From: an uncultured Ruminococcus sp.
Lineage (GTDB): Bacteria > Bacillota > Clostridia > Oscillospirales > Ruminococcaceae
Length of the DNA: 17,173 nt
Reading direction: 5' to 3'
Assembly (NCBI GenBank): GCA_902464115.1
Contig: CABQIF010000038.1
Coordinates: 1-17,173 of the forward strand
In this document: positions 1-7,937 of the stretch, in pieces
How positions within the stretch are numbered: position 1 is the stretch's first letter
How the letters are laid out: the number at the start of each line of letters is the position of its first letter
The notes under the pieces: generated by a model
Seen by the model: only the letters and a program-made list of their open reading frames with translations
Databases searched by the model: none
Told to the model about the DNA's origin: nothing
Translations under genes and position numbers: made by a program

Positions 1-562
1 GTTTTACCTTGCCATTTTGTTTCCAGTTCTGAATCTGCGAAGCTTTTCAGAAGAACGAAAGAACGGAACAGAAGTGCTGCTGCTCTCCAGCCCGATCAGC
101 GTTACCAAAATCGTGCTGGCGAAGTTCTTGGCAACTGCTACCATCTTCCTGGTCATGCTGGCAGTTTCTTTATTCTACCCGATCGTTACTGCTTTAAACG
201 GTCATGTCATTCTGGCAAATTTAATTTGTACTTATGTGGGATTCTATTTGTTTGGTCTGGTCTGCATTGCACTGGGTATTCTGATTTCTTCTTTCACAGA
301 ATCCATTATTCTTTCCATCATCATGAGCGAAGCTGCTATCATCATTTTGCTGCTGATGGACAACATTGGTACTTACTCTTTCTTCTCCAGCATTCCAGTT
401 TTATCCGACCTGCTGCACTGGCTCTCGAATCAACAGAAATTTATCACATTCTCAAACGGCTATATGCAGGTATCGGATTTGTTCGCTTACTGCACAGAAA
501 TTGCAGTATTCCTGATTCTTACTGTGATTTCTGTAGAAAAAAGACGTTGGAGCCGGAGGTAA
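1..562 (+). CDS. ABC-2 family transporter permease, GldF-like (5' partial)
   Basis: The reading frame is open from base 2 and enters from outside the window, so only the last ~186 codons are present. A TTG at 17 is internal, not the start. The segment shows the stretch 'LRSFSEERKNGTEVLLLSSP', typical of the loop after the first helices in ABC-2/GldF permeases (EERK.GT..LLL..P). At least four hydrophobic helices follow, and the protein ends in a basic tail (EKRRWSRR). Known family role: membrane subunit of an ABC exporter working with an ATPase, which is presumably encoded just upstream. The next gene's ribosome binding site (GGAGG, 555-559) lies inside this gene's last codons, so the two are translated from one mRNA. 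The substrate cannot be told. Confidence 0.85.
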   Translation, partial: FYLAILFPVLNLRSFSEERKNGTEVLLLSSPISVTKIVLAKFLATATIFLVMLAVSLFYPIVTALNGHVILANLICTYVGFYLFGLVCIALGILISSFTESIILSIIMSEAAIIILLLMDNIGTYSFFSSIPVLSDLLHWLSNQQKFITFSNGYMQVSDLFAYCTEIAVFLILTVISVEKRRWSRR

Positions 563-568
563 TGCACA

Positions 569-2281
569 ATGGAAGAAAAAAAGTTTCACAATTCTAAAGA
601 ACAGGATGCTCTTATTTCTAAGAATGCTCCTACAGAAGAACAGGACGCTCTCATTTCTAAGAATGCTCCTACAGAAGAACAGGACGCTCTCATTTCTAAG
701 AACGCTCCTGCGGAAGAACAGGACGCTCTCATTTCTAAGAACGCTCCTGCGGAAGAAGAACAGGACGCTCTCATTTCTAAAAATGTATATCGCACTTCCA
801 GCAATTCCGCTGTAAAAGAAAGAAAGTTTCACAACTTTAAAAACAAAAAGTTTTCCAGCATCGCTTGGATCATGGCAATTTTGGTCATTGTGATTGCAGT
901 CATTTTAAATATGATTGTTTCACAACTGGATTTGGGCTGGGACGTTTCTCCAAATAAACAATACAGCTTGGGCAAAACTACCACTGCTTATCTGGATGAA
1001 CTCGACCAAAACGGCACAAAAATTGACTTTTATGTGCTCGCAAAGATGGACGACATCAAAGACAGTTTGGACACACTGGCACTCTATCGGGCCTTGAAAG
1101 AATATGATGAGCATGACTGCATCAACCTGATTGACATTGACCCGAACAGCGATGAAGCTACCATGGAAAAAATCAATCCAGATAATGCCCTGACGCTGAG
1201 CACCGGTGATATGGTGCTGGTTTGCGGCGACACCAAAAAGCGAATCCCGGGCAACACCATGTACACAACCAATAGCGATGACAACGGCAACGCTGTTTCT
1301 CAGACATTCAATGGTGAAAACATCCTGACAGGTGCAATTAAGTCTGTTGTAGATGGCTTTACGCCGACTGTTTACTTCCTGACCGGACACGGCGAAAAGT
1401 CTGCAGACGACAACTACACACAATTTAAAAAGAATCTGCAAAACTACAACTATGCTGCAAAATCCCTGCTGCTCTCTGATGTAGATGCTGTTCCGAGTGA
1501 TGCAGCCATGATTCTGGTTGCTGCTCCGACTTCCGATATTTCAGACAGCGACAAGGAGAAACTGGACGCTTATCTGAACGAAGGCGGAAATCTTTCCCTG
1601 CTGATGTCCCCGAATGCTGGTCAATTCAACTATACCAACTTGGATCTGATCATGGAAGAATTCAGCATCATCATGGACTATGACACCGTAAAGGAAACCG
1701 ACGCTTCCATGCATGTTTCTGGTGATGACAGCACCATTCAATGTAATCTGGTCGAACTGAGCAGTGACAGTGAAGCAGCTGACCTGACTTCTTCTCTGAT
1801 AAATCAGGGCTTAGTTCCGTATATGACGAACTCTAGAAGCTTTTACTTTGATACAGACACCACTGGCACACTTACCACCGCAGAACTGCTGACAACCAAT
1901 GATACCGCAGTTGGTGAACCGAATGGCGGTGCATACGATACAAAGAAAATCACCAACAGTGAATTGATGCTGGCTGGTTATTCTCAGAGCAACACCAAAA
2001 ACAATGCAAAGCTGGCTGTCTTCGGAAACGCTGATTTCTTGGATGATACCCACTTGCAGGACAGCCGGTACATCGTTGCTGTTTATCTGTATCTGAGTAC
2101 CATCAGCTGGATGTATGATACTGATGTAGATATGGGCATTGACAGCAAATCCACTGTTTACGATGAAATTTCCCTGCCGGATGCAAATTCTGCTCGTTCG
2201 CTGATGATTGTCTTTGCCGCTCTGCCGATCGCTATCATTATCATTGGTGTTGGCGTTTGGGTAAAACGGCGGAACAGCTAA
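569..2281 (+). CDS. GldG-like ABC transporter auxiliary membrane protein with N-terminal tandem repeats
   Basis: 570 aa. ATG at 569 follows GGAGG (555-559) with good spacing. Residues ~11-72 are a tandem repeat (EQDALISKNAP plus one or two linker residues, about 5 copies). The usual GldG layout follows: a transmembrane helix at ~98-118, an extracytoplasmic domain of ~420 residues with 'YFLTGHGEKS' at 269-278 (a hallmark of the ABC_transp_aux family), and a C-terminal helix at ~545-564 followed by KRR. The family is known as the accessory subunit of Gld-type ABC exporters; its mechanism is not established. The short motif KFHN occurs both at residues 5-8 and 86-89, so the repeat block appears to have been inserted into, or duplicated from, an ordinary short cytoplasmic N terminus. 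Topology predicts the repeats are cytoplasmic. Family call is strong; the repeat's role is unknown. Confidence 0.85.
   Translation: MEEKKFHNSKEQDALISKNAPTEEQDALISKNAPTEEQDALISKNAPAEEQDALISKNAPAEEEQDALISKNVYRTSSNSAVKERKFHNFKNKKFSSIAWIMAILVIVIAVILNMIVSQLDLGWDVSPNKQYSLGKTTTAYLDELDQNGTKIDFYVLAKMDDIKDSLDTLALYRALKEYDEHDCINLIDIDPNSDEATMEKINPDNALTLSTGDMVLVCGDTKKRIPGNTMYTTNSDDNGNAVSQTFNGENILTGAIKSVVDGFTPTVYFLTGHGEKSADDNYTQFKKNLQNYNYAAKSLLLSDVDAVPSDAAMILVAAPTSDISDSDKEKLDAYLNEGGNLSLLMSPNAGQFNYTNLDLIMEEFSIIMDYDTVKETDASMHVSGDDSTIQCNLVELSSDSEAADLTSSLINQGLVPYMTNSRSFYFDTDTTGTLTTAELLTTNDTAVGEPNGGAYDTKKITNSELMLAGYSQSNTKNNAKLAVFGNADFLDDTHLQDSRYIVAVYLYLSTISWMYDTDVDMGIDSKSTVYDEISLPDANSARSLMIVFAALPIAIIIIGVGVWVKRRNS
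599..784 (+). repeat. In-frame 39-bp minisatellite inside the GldG-like gene
   Basis: Five tandem copies of a 39-base unit (599-637, 638-676, 677-715, 716-757, 758-784 partial). The fourth copy has an extra GAA codon, making it 42 bases. Each unit encodes EQDALISKNAP followed by TE or AE. Copies differ by only a few silent or T/A codon changes, so the expansion looks recent. A near-identical 11-base word (AAGTTTCACAA) flanks the block at 581-591 and 824-834. Confidence 0.9.
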
Positions 2282-2302
2282 GCAGAAACGGAGGATGCGA
2301 TT

Positions 2303-3706
2303 ATGAAAAAACAAGTGATTGTGATTCTTTCGCTGGTTTTGCTGGTTGCAATTACGTTGGGAGCTTATTTGTTCGTTCGGAACAACAACCAAGAAAAACA
2401 AAAAAAAGAATCGGAAGACGCTGCTGCATTGCAGCTGGTGGATTTTAATTCTTCTAACATCAACAAGATTGAAATTCAAACGCCGGATGGCAATGATTAC
2501 ACCGCTGTGATCGGAGCAGAAAGCAATGTCTGGGAATTGACAGAAGAAACTGATTTTCATATCAATGTTTACTTCTTGAACTCTGTTGCCGGTTCACTCT
2601 GCAACCTGACCGCTACGGAAAATCTGGGTACTGCAACGGAAGACATCAAGAAACAATATGAGTTGGACAACCCATATACCATTACCCTTTCCACGGATGA
2701 TGGTTCTCGTACATTGTATACGGGAAAACTCACCGCAACGAAGGAGTACTATTATGTAATGTCTGACAAATCCGACGATGTTTTCTTAGTGGATGCCAAG
2801 TATGGCGATTACCTCCGCCCAAACAAAAATTCTCTCAAGAGCATTTATGTGCAGACCAATCAGGATTCCCAGATTGACCAGATGAAGTTGATTCACAATG
2901 GAGAAACCGTTTTCGATTTAAAGAAAAAAGATGCAACTTCTTGGAAAATGGTTAGCCCGATCGAATCCGATTTTGTGAATGTTCTGAACATCAACAACCT
3001 GCAAACCAATATCATGCAGCTGATTATTGACAAGTTCGGCGAAGAACATGTTACAGAAGACCAATATGCAGAATATGGATTTGATGACCCTGCTTATACC
3101 TTCTATTTCTCACAGGAGGATGGCACGGAAACCACCATCTATGCAAAGGATTATGACACAGAATCCACGCAGTTTGTAGAATGTCTGCAAAAGGAAACGG
3201 GACAGATTTTCTATTGTGCTGCAAATTATATTAGTTTCCTGCTGGCAGAACCAGCGGATTTTCTGAGCGATGTCATTTATGATGCCGATATGGCAGATGT
3301 TGCTTCTGTTCAAGTTCATATTGACGGCGAAACCGATTTGAATATGGAACTGGATTCCGAAAACAAACAGTATACTGTCAATGAGATTGATGTCGATGCA
3401 CTTGGAACAGATGCAGTGGATGCATTGACCACCTTATATGACAACTTAACTAGACTTACCACTTCTACGCTGGACTTGACAGACAATGTTCCAACGGAAG
3501 AAGAACCAGAAATCACATTGACTTACAACCTGAAAGATGGTACAACCGAAGCCATTACATTCCTGGCAAAGGACAAGGAATCCTATTATATTTTGCGAAA
3601 TGGCGAATATTCCGGATTCCTTGCAAAACGCTCTGCTTTCACCTCCAGAAATGGTATCTTAGAGTTCTACCATCGACTGGAAAAGGCAATCGGCATGACT
3701 GAATAA
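2303..3706 (+). CDS. DUF4340 domain-containing membrane-anchored protein
   Basis: 467 aa, ATG at 2303 preceded by GGAGG (2290-2294), 21 bases after the upstream stop, so co-transcribed. Residues ~4-25 form one transmembrane helix, and the rest is predicted outside the cell. The sequence shows the DUF4340 pattern of repeated beta-rich modules, e.g. 'FNSSNINKIEIQTPDG' near residue 48 with a Trp-containing strand 'VWELTEE' about 25 residues later, and a second round at ~180-220 with 'SWKMVSPI'. DUF4340 genes regularly sit directly after GldG-type genes in Gram-positive and Bacteroidetes genomes, and this one does. The biochemical function of the family is unknown; involvement in an exporter or cell-surface complex is inference from context. 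Last gene of the operon, followed by a terminator. Confidence 0.85.
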   Translation: MKKQVIVILSLVLLVAITLGAYLFVRNNNQEKQKKESEDAAALQLVDFNSSNINKIEIQTPDGNDYTAVIGAESNVWELTEETDFHINVYFLNSVAGSLCNLTATENLGTATEDIKKQYELDNPYTITLSTDDGSRTLYTGKLTATKEYYYVMSDKSDDVFLVDAKYGDYLRPNKNSLKSIYVQTNQDSQIDQMKLIHNGETVFDLKKKDATSWKMVSPIESDFVNVLNINNLQTNIMQLIIDKFGEEHVTEDQYAEYGFDDPAYTFYFSQEDGTETTIYAKDYDTESTQFVECLQKETGQIFYCAANYISFLLAEPADFLSDVIYDADMADVASVQVHIDGETDLNMELDSENKQYTVNEIDVDALGTDAVDALTTLYDNLTRLTTSTLDLTDNVPTEEEPEITLTYNLKDGTTEAITFLAKDKESYYILRNGEYSGFLAKRSAFTSRNGILEFYHRLEKAIGMTE

Positions 3707-3729
3707 GCAGATTGATTTCAAAATCTTAC

Positions 3730-3762
3730 GAAGCGGCAGAATTTCCCTGCCGCTTCTTTTTA
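3730..3762 (+). terminator. Rho-independent terminator after the Gld/DUF4340 operon
   Basis: Perfect 10-bp stem GAAGCGGCAG (3730-3739) / CTGCCGCTTC (3747-3756) with a 7-base loop, followed directly by a T tract. Confidence 0.95.
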
Positions 3763-3802
3763 TTCTTCTGCTGAATTTCTATCAATCATGTTTCCCATGC
3801 TA

Positions 3803-3831
3803 TTGACAAACGAAGTTTTCTGTATTATAAT
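3803..3831 (+). promoter_or_regulatory. Consensus SigA promoter for the carboxypeptidase operon
   Basis: TTGACA (3803-3808), 17-base spacer, TATAAT (3826-3831): both hexamers match consensus exactly. The start of transcription should fall near 3838, leaving a leader of about 90 nt before the ATG at 3927. No obvious riboswitch fold was seen in that leader. Confidence 0.9.
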
Positions 3832-3926
3832 TAACATGGTGTATTGAGGCAATTTCGCAACTTTCTGCAAAATTGAAACACAATCCCCTATTTTAAAACG
3901 ATTTCATCAAATTCAGAGGTGTCATT

Positions 3927-5156
3927 ATGGTCTTTCGCAACAAATATACAGGTAAAATCAATTGGATCCCCCTATTGGGTACAATTGCAGGCGGATTATT
4001 TCTCATCGTTTTGTTGACCGTCATTCTCTCCGAAGTCTTTCGAGGCGACCCCGTACAAAGTACGGCAACCTCCTCCGGCAGCGGTAGCATGATTGCACAG
4101 CCAATCACGGATATTTCCTATAGTGAAGCCAGTGATGGTTCGATGGTGATTGACAATTATCCTGAATATGCGAAGGATGAAAAGAAACTGACAGAAAACA
4201 ACATTTACAGCAAATATGCTGTGCTGTTGGATGTCAAGAACAATCAAATCTTGGCTGACCGCAACTGCGAACAGAAAATGTATCCGGCATCTATGACAAA
4301 GTTGATGTCCCTTTTGGTCGCAGTTGAAAATATCAAGGATTTCAATGATACTTACACCATGACCTATGAATTGATCGCCCCATTGATCGAACAGGAAGCT
4401 GCTCGGGCTGGCTTTGAATCCGGCGAAACGGTTTCCATTACTGACCTCTTATATGGCATGGCTCTGCCGTCCGGTGCAGATGCAACCATGGCAATTGTGG
4501 ACTATGTTTCCGGCAACGAAGAAACCTTTGTTGCTCTAATGAACCAGAAAGCAAAAGCTCTCGGTATGAATCACACCCACTTCACGAATGCAGTTGGTTT
4601 ACACGATGAAAATCATTACTCCACTGCATTGGACATTGCCATTTTGATGAAAGCGGCAATGGAAAATCCAACTTGCCGGCAGATTCTCGGCAGTGTTGAA
4701 TACCGCACCACTTCCACCCAACAGCATCCAAATGGTATGATTCTACTGAGCACCATGTATAAGCGGATGTATGGCAATGAAGTGAAAAATATGACCATTA
4801 TTGGCGGAAAAACTGGCTTTACTGACCAGGCAATGCAGTGTCTGGCAAGCTATGCAACTGCAGTAGATGGAAACGAATATGTTGTTGTAACGGCATATGC
4901 CCCGACAGAAATGAACCCTGTTTTTGATAGCTTTGCGATGTATGGGCTGGTCAATGGCGGTTATGAAATGCCAACCCATCTGGAAAAAACAACCTATCCG
5001 CCAACAGAAGCAACCACCACAGATTCATCTGATGATTCAGACAGCGCAGAAACGGCATCAGATGCAGAAACAGAACTTGATTCCAGTAGCGAAGACCTTT
5101 ATGGTGATATAGAATCCACTGACCCAGAAGAATCTTCCTCGGAACTCTATGAATAA
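3927..5156 (+). CDS. D-alanyl-D-alanine carboxypeptidase, S11 (PBP5-like), N-terminally anchored
   Basis: 409 aa. ATG at 3927 with AGAGGTG (3915-3921) as ribosome binding site. The family removes the terminal D-Ala from peptidoglycan stem peptides. All three penicilloyl-serine motifs are visible: S122-M-T-K125 (nucleophile and general base), S182-G-A-D in the SxN position (Ala where PBP5 has Asn), and K295-T-G in 'IIGGKTGFTD'. Residues ~13-35 form a long hydrophobic helix after a short basic stretch, with no evident cleavage site, so the protein is probably held by its N terminus. The usual C-terminal PBP5 beta domain and amphipathic anchor appear absent. Instead there is a Ser/Asp/Glu/Thr-rich tail of ~55 residues. 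First gene of a two-gene operon behind a perfect promoter. Family call is firm; substrate details are inferred. Confidence 0.93.
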   Translation: MVFRNKYTGKINWIPLLGTIAGGLFLIVLLTVILSEVFRGDPVQSTATSSGSGSMIAQPITDISYSEASDGSMVIDNYPEYAKDEKKLTENNIYSKYAVLLDVKNNQILADRNCEQKMYPASMTKLMSLLVAVENIKDFNDTYTMTYELIAPLIEQEAARAGFESGETVSITDLLYGMALPSGADATMAIVDYVSGNEETFVALMNQKAKALGMNHTHFTNAVGLHDENHYSTALDIAILMKAAMENPTCRQILGSVEYRTTSTQQHPNGMILLSTMYKRMYGNEVKNMTIIGGKTGFTDQAMQCLASYATAVDGNEYVVVTAYAPTEMNPVFDSFAMYGLVNGGYEMPTHLEKTTYPPTEATTTDSSDDSDSAETASDAETELDSSSEDLYGDIESTDPEESSSELYE

Positions 5157-5170
5157 AAGGAGATGGAAAC

Positions 5171-6283
5171 GTGAAACAGAAAACCAAAAAGCGACCGCAA
5201 ATCATCAGTGTTGCGATTGCTCTTGCCTGTTTAATCTGTTTGATTTTAGTCATTGATTTTACTGTCCGAACGGTTACACGAGCAAATGTGACCTATGTTG
5301 TGAGTGAGGGCACTTTCTCAACTGACACCAACAATGGCATTCCAGAGGCAACCGACAAACCAACAGAAGCAAAAAACAACAAAAAAGACAATGAAACCGT
5401 TGCTACCACAAAAAATGACGACCCGAATTATGATACCATTACACTTTCCGATTCGGATTTGCACAATGGCTCTCTGGTCATGGTCAGCAACACCTGCCCT
5501 TATTCTGGAAAGACAGACTTCACCGACTTTTCTACACTTTCTGACACGTCTTTAAAGCCTCGTTCTGAATCTTTGACGTTCCAGACAGAAATGCGGAATC
5601 CACTTATCAATCTGTTTGATGCATATCAGGCTTCTCAGGGTACAGTAAACTTGCAGATTCACAGCACCAGCGTAACCAATACCGATTCTGACAGCTTATA
5701 TACCAATGTTCTGGCAGAACGCAGCAGCGGTTACACGTTTGATATTGGCTTGATTACCTCCACAGGCGAAGTCGTTGCCTACCTGACAAAGCGGAATGAA
5801 TGGATGGTTGCAAACTGCTGGTATTACGGCTTTATTCTGCGGTATCCGGACGATAAAACCAGTATCACTGGTGTGGACTATATGCCGCATCATTTCCGGT
5901 ATGTTGGATTGCCACATTCCCTGATTATGTACGAAAATAACTACTGCTTGGAAGAGTATCTGGACTATCTCAAGTCCTATACCATCGACCAGCCACTCAC
6001 CTATACAACCGATGATGCTTCTTATGAGATCTATTACTATGCTGCAAACTCCAACGGAGAAACAGAAGTGAAAATTCCGAAGAAGGATAGCTACAGTATT
6101 TCCGGAAATAATACGGATGGATTTATCATCACCGTACAGAAAAGTGCTGGCGAAATCAGCGGAGAAGCTGCTACTGACGCTGCAACACAGGACGACAATG
6201 CAGATGCAGCAAGCGGTGACACTGCAACAAATAGCGACAGCGAAGAGACTGCAACCGAAGCGGCGGCTGCCAACGAAGAATAA
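5171..6283 (+). CDS. VanY-like (M15B) membrane-anchored protein, probable pseudoenzyme
   Basis: 370 aa. GTG start at 5171 is fixed by AAGGAG (5157-5162), right after the upstream stop. Residues ~11-30 are a membrane helix. Residues ~140-270 match the VanY D,D-carboxypeptidase fold: 'WMVANCWYYGFILRYP' (211-226) and 'HHFRYVG' (240-246) are characteristic. In active members the first zinc site reads SxHxxGxAxD and the second ExxH. Here the equivalents are A182-E-R184-S-S-G-Y-T-F-D191 and M238-P-H-H241. So the zinc-ligand His is Arg and the catalytic Glu is Met, while the Asp and second His remain. The substrate-binding SGYRS segment is also not recognisable (IHSTSV at 163-168). I infer no hydrolysis, perhaps binding of D-Ala-ended peptides or a partner role with the S11 enzyme encoded just before it. 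Acidic Ala/Thr-rich tail at ~328-370. Confidence 0.75.
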   Translation: MKQKTKKRPQIISVAIALACLICLILVIDFTVRTVTRANVTYVVSEGTFSTDTNNGIPEATDKPTEAKNNKKDNETVATTKNDDPNYDTITLSDSDLHNGSLVMVSNTCPYSGKTDFTDFSTLSDTSLKPRSESLTFQTEMRNPLINLFDAYQASQGTVNLQIHSTSVTNTDSDSLYTNVLAERSSGYTFDIGLITSTGEVVAYLTKRNEWMVANCWYYGFILRYPDDKTSITGVDYMPHHFRYVGLPHSLIMYENNYCLEEYLDYLKSYTIDQPLTYTTDDASYEIYYYAANSNGETEVKIPKKDSYSISGNNTDGFIITVQKSAGEISGEAATDAATQDDNADAASGDTATNSDSEETATEAAAANEE

Positions 6284-6327
6284 AAAAATAGCTGCTCGTC
6301 ATTTTTTTGTGACGGCAGCTATTTTTC
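6284..6327 (+). terminator. Terminator hairpin after the VanY-like gene
   Basis: The arms ATAGCTGC and GCAGCTAT plus CGTCA/TGACG form a stem with one bulged T and a T-rich loop, bordered by A and T runs. It therefore could work in both directions. The radical SAM gene lies only ~30 bases beyond with no promoter of its own that I can see, so some read-through is likely. Confidence 0.8.
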
Positions 6328-6355
6328 TAACTTTTCTCAGAAAGGATGAATGTTC

Positions 6356-7270
6356 ATGTGGGATGGTGGCAGACGATACTATGCCCGATTTGAATACGAC
6401 CAAAAGCAATTTCACTGCCGTGTTATGAAAGCAGTTGTAGACGGCGGTTTTTCCTGTCCGAACTTAGATGGAACAAAGGGAACTGGCGGCTGTATTTTCT
6501 GCGATGGTGGAAGCGGCTATTTCACCCATTCCGGCAGCATTACAGAACAACTGCAAACGGAACGGGCACGCATTCATGCAAAGTTCCCAGCTGCAAAGCT
6601 GATTGCCTATTTTCAAGCACACACAAACACTTATGCACCGCTCGCTATTTTAAAAGAACGCTATGAAACTGCTCTGCAACAACCGGATGTCATTGGGCTT
6701 TCTATCGGAACACGTCCAGACTGCCTGCCAGAAGATGTTTTAGATTATTTAGAGAAACTTTCTCACCGTACCATTCTAACTGTAGAATTAGGCTTGCAGA
6801 CCTTTCAGCCGAAAACTGCAACCCTCATTCATCGCTGTTATGAAAACGAGGTCTTTCTATCTGCATTTTCCAACTTAAAAGCTCGTGGGATTCGCACCTG
6901 TGTGCATCTCATCAACGGACTGCCGACAGAAACCATTGAACAAATGCTGGACAACGCTCGCCAGCTGGGACAGTTGCAGCCGGATGCAGTGAAATTGCAG
7001 CTACTGCATGTCATTCAGGGTACACCATTGGAAAAGTGGTATCAAGACGGCAGACTTTCCACGCTTGACCAAGAAACTTATGTTGCTCTCATTGCAGAAC
7101 AGCTGACCTATTTCCCACCGGAAACCGTCATTGAACGATTAACTGGTGATGGCGATGCACGAACACTGGTTGCTCCGCTCTGGAGCAGAAACAAGCGTGG
7201 CGTTTTAAATGCCATTGCTGCCTATCAGAAATCACATAACCTTATACAGGGAATGCGATTTTCCGGATAA
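6356..7270 (+). CDS. TIGR01212/YhcC family radical SAM protein
   Basis: 304 aa from ATG 6356. The in-frame ATG at 6350 is possible, but the ribosome binding site AAAGGA (6341-6346) sits 3 bases from it and 9 from 6356, and family members usually begin 'MW'. The cluster-binding cysteines are C34, C46 and C49 in 'CPNLDGTKGTGGCIFC', the wide spacing typical of this family rather than CxxxCxxC. 'IGTRPDCLP' and 'VELGLQTF' are the later SAM-barrel motifs, and 'HLINGLPTET' lies near residue 180. Family proteins are iron-sulfur SAM enzymes of uncertain substrate, with homology to the Elp3/HemN branch. Length is normal. Probably transcribed by read-through from the carboxypeptidase operon; ends at a strong terminator. 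Confidence 0.92.
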   Translation: MWDGGRRYYARFEYDQKQFHCRVMKAVVDGGFSCPNLDGTKGTGGCIFCDGGSGYFTHSGSITEQLQTERARIHAKFPAAKLIAYFQAHTNTYAPLAILKERYETALQQPDVIGLSIGTRPDCLPEDVLDYLEKLSHRTILTVELGLQTFQPKTATLIHRCYENEVFLSAFSNLKARGIRTCVHLINGLPTETIEQMLDNARQLGQLQPDAVKLQLLHVIQGTPLEKWYQDGRLSTLDQETYVALIAEQLTYFPPETVIERLTGDGDARTLVAPLWSRNKRGVLNAIAAYQKSHNLIQGMRFSG

Positions 7271-7273
7271 ACG

Positions 7274-7317
7274 AAAAAGCACCCACAGCAGTAGACCTCC
7301 GCTTGGGTGCATTTTTT
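7274..7317. terminator. Bidirectional terminator between the radical SAM gene and the minus-strand RNA
   Basis: GCACCCA (7279-7285) pairs with TGGGTGC (7304-7310). An A run precedes and a T run follows, so it can end transcription of the plus-strand radical SAM gene and of anything arriving on the minus strand from ~8094. Confidence 0.85.
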
Positions 7318-7368
7318 ATTTTTTCAGATAAAGGATTGAAAGAACTTTCATTCTTTCGCTGAAGCTTC

Positions 7369-7661
7369 GATTGGACTCACTCCCAACATCTTATTTTTCA
7401 GCTAAATAATCTCTTTTCTTTGCCACTGGACTCACCTTTTTCAAGTAATATCGTTTTCCAGAAATTTTATACTGTTTAGTACATGGGAACCACCCTTACA
7501 TAAAATTTTGATTTTAAGTAATCTGGTAACCTTCCATGGGAATCATTCCTTTTCTACGAAATACCAATTAAAAAGCTTTCCCTTCCATTGGACTCACCTT
7601 TTTCAATTATTTTGTAAGCTGCCTGCACAAATCGGTTCTTCTTGTCATAAGAATCATCCCT
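7369..7661 (-). repeat. Dense part of the degenerate SD-hairpin-ATG repeat array
   Basis: Six copies of the element end at minus-strand start triplets 7371 (ATC, degenerate), 7426 (GTG), 7484, 7537, 7588 and 7648, spaced 55, 58, 53, 51 and 60 bases. Further copies are at 7736, 7937 and 8022. Conserved: a purine-rich AAGG, a short loop containing TGA in most copies, a pyrimidine stretch CC, then ATG and often G. In several copies the GG arm and CC arm are complementary with different bases (AGGT/ACCT, GGAA/TTCC, GGG/CCC). Confidence 0.55.
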
Positions 7662-7874
7662 TTGCCTGCAAAATTTCGTTCCGGCATCTATTCTCAAGGC
7701 TTTCGCCGTCGATACAAGATCGTCATCATCTTGCATTAGGTTCTCACCTATGCTGCCAATCCGAATTTTCTGTTGGTACAGTCACACTCGTCAAATCACA
7801 TTCCATTTTCCAGTCTGCCAACTTTATCATTTCCTTGGCATGCGACCAGTTTTTCTGATCCTAATACCCGATTC

Positions 7875-7937
7875 TTACAGCGACTGGATCAGGATGCGAT
7901 CCTGACAGCATATGTACTGTGGTTCTTCACTTGCCAT
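7875..7937 (-). CDS. Possible 20-residue micro-ORF with strong RBS
   Basis: Minus-strand ATG at 7937 follows GAGGAGGGTGA, the best ribosome binding site in the array, and runs to TAA at 7875-7877. The predicted peptide is acidic at its start (MASEEPQ) and contains a CC pair. Its 3' part forms a perfect hairpin at the DNA level (TCAGGAT, loop GCG, ATCCTGA, 7889-7905), which may be its real constraint. No homologue is recognised, and translation is unproven. Confidence 0.2.
   Translation of the reverse strand: MASEEPQYICCQDRILIQSL

Noticed and set aside
1811..2560. 249-codon minus-strand open frame
   Set aside because: Lies across the GldG/DUF4340 junction, opposite two well-supported genes, with no recognisable domain.
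7369..7661. CRISPR-like spacing of the repeats (51-60 bases)
   Set aside because: Repeat copies are too short and too variable, each contains an RBS and start codon, and no cas gene is nearby.
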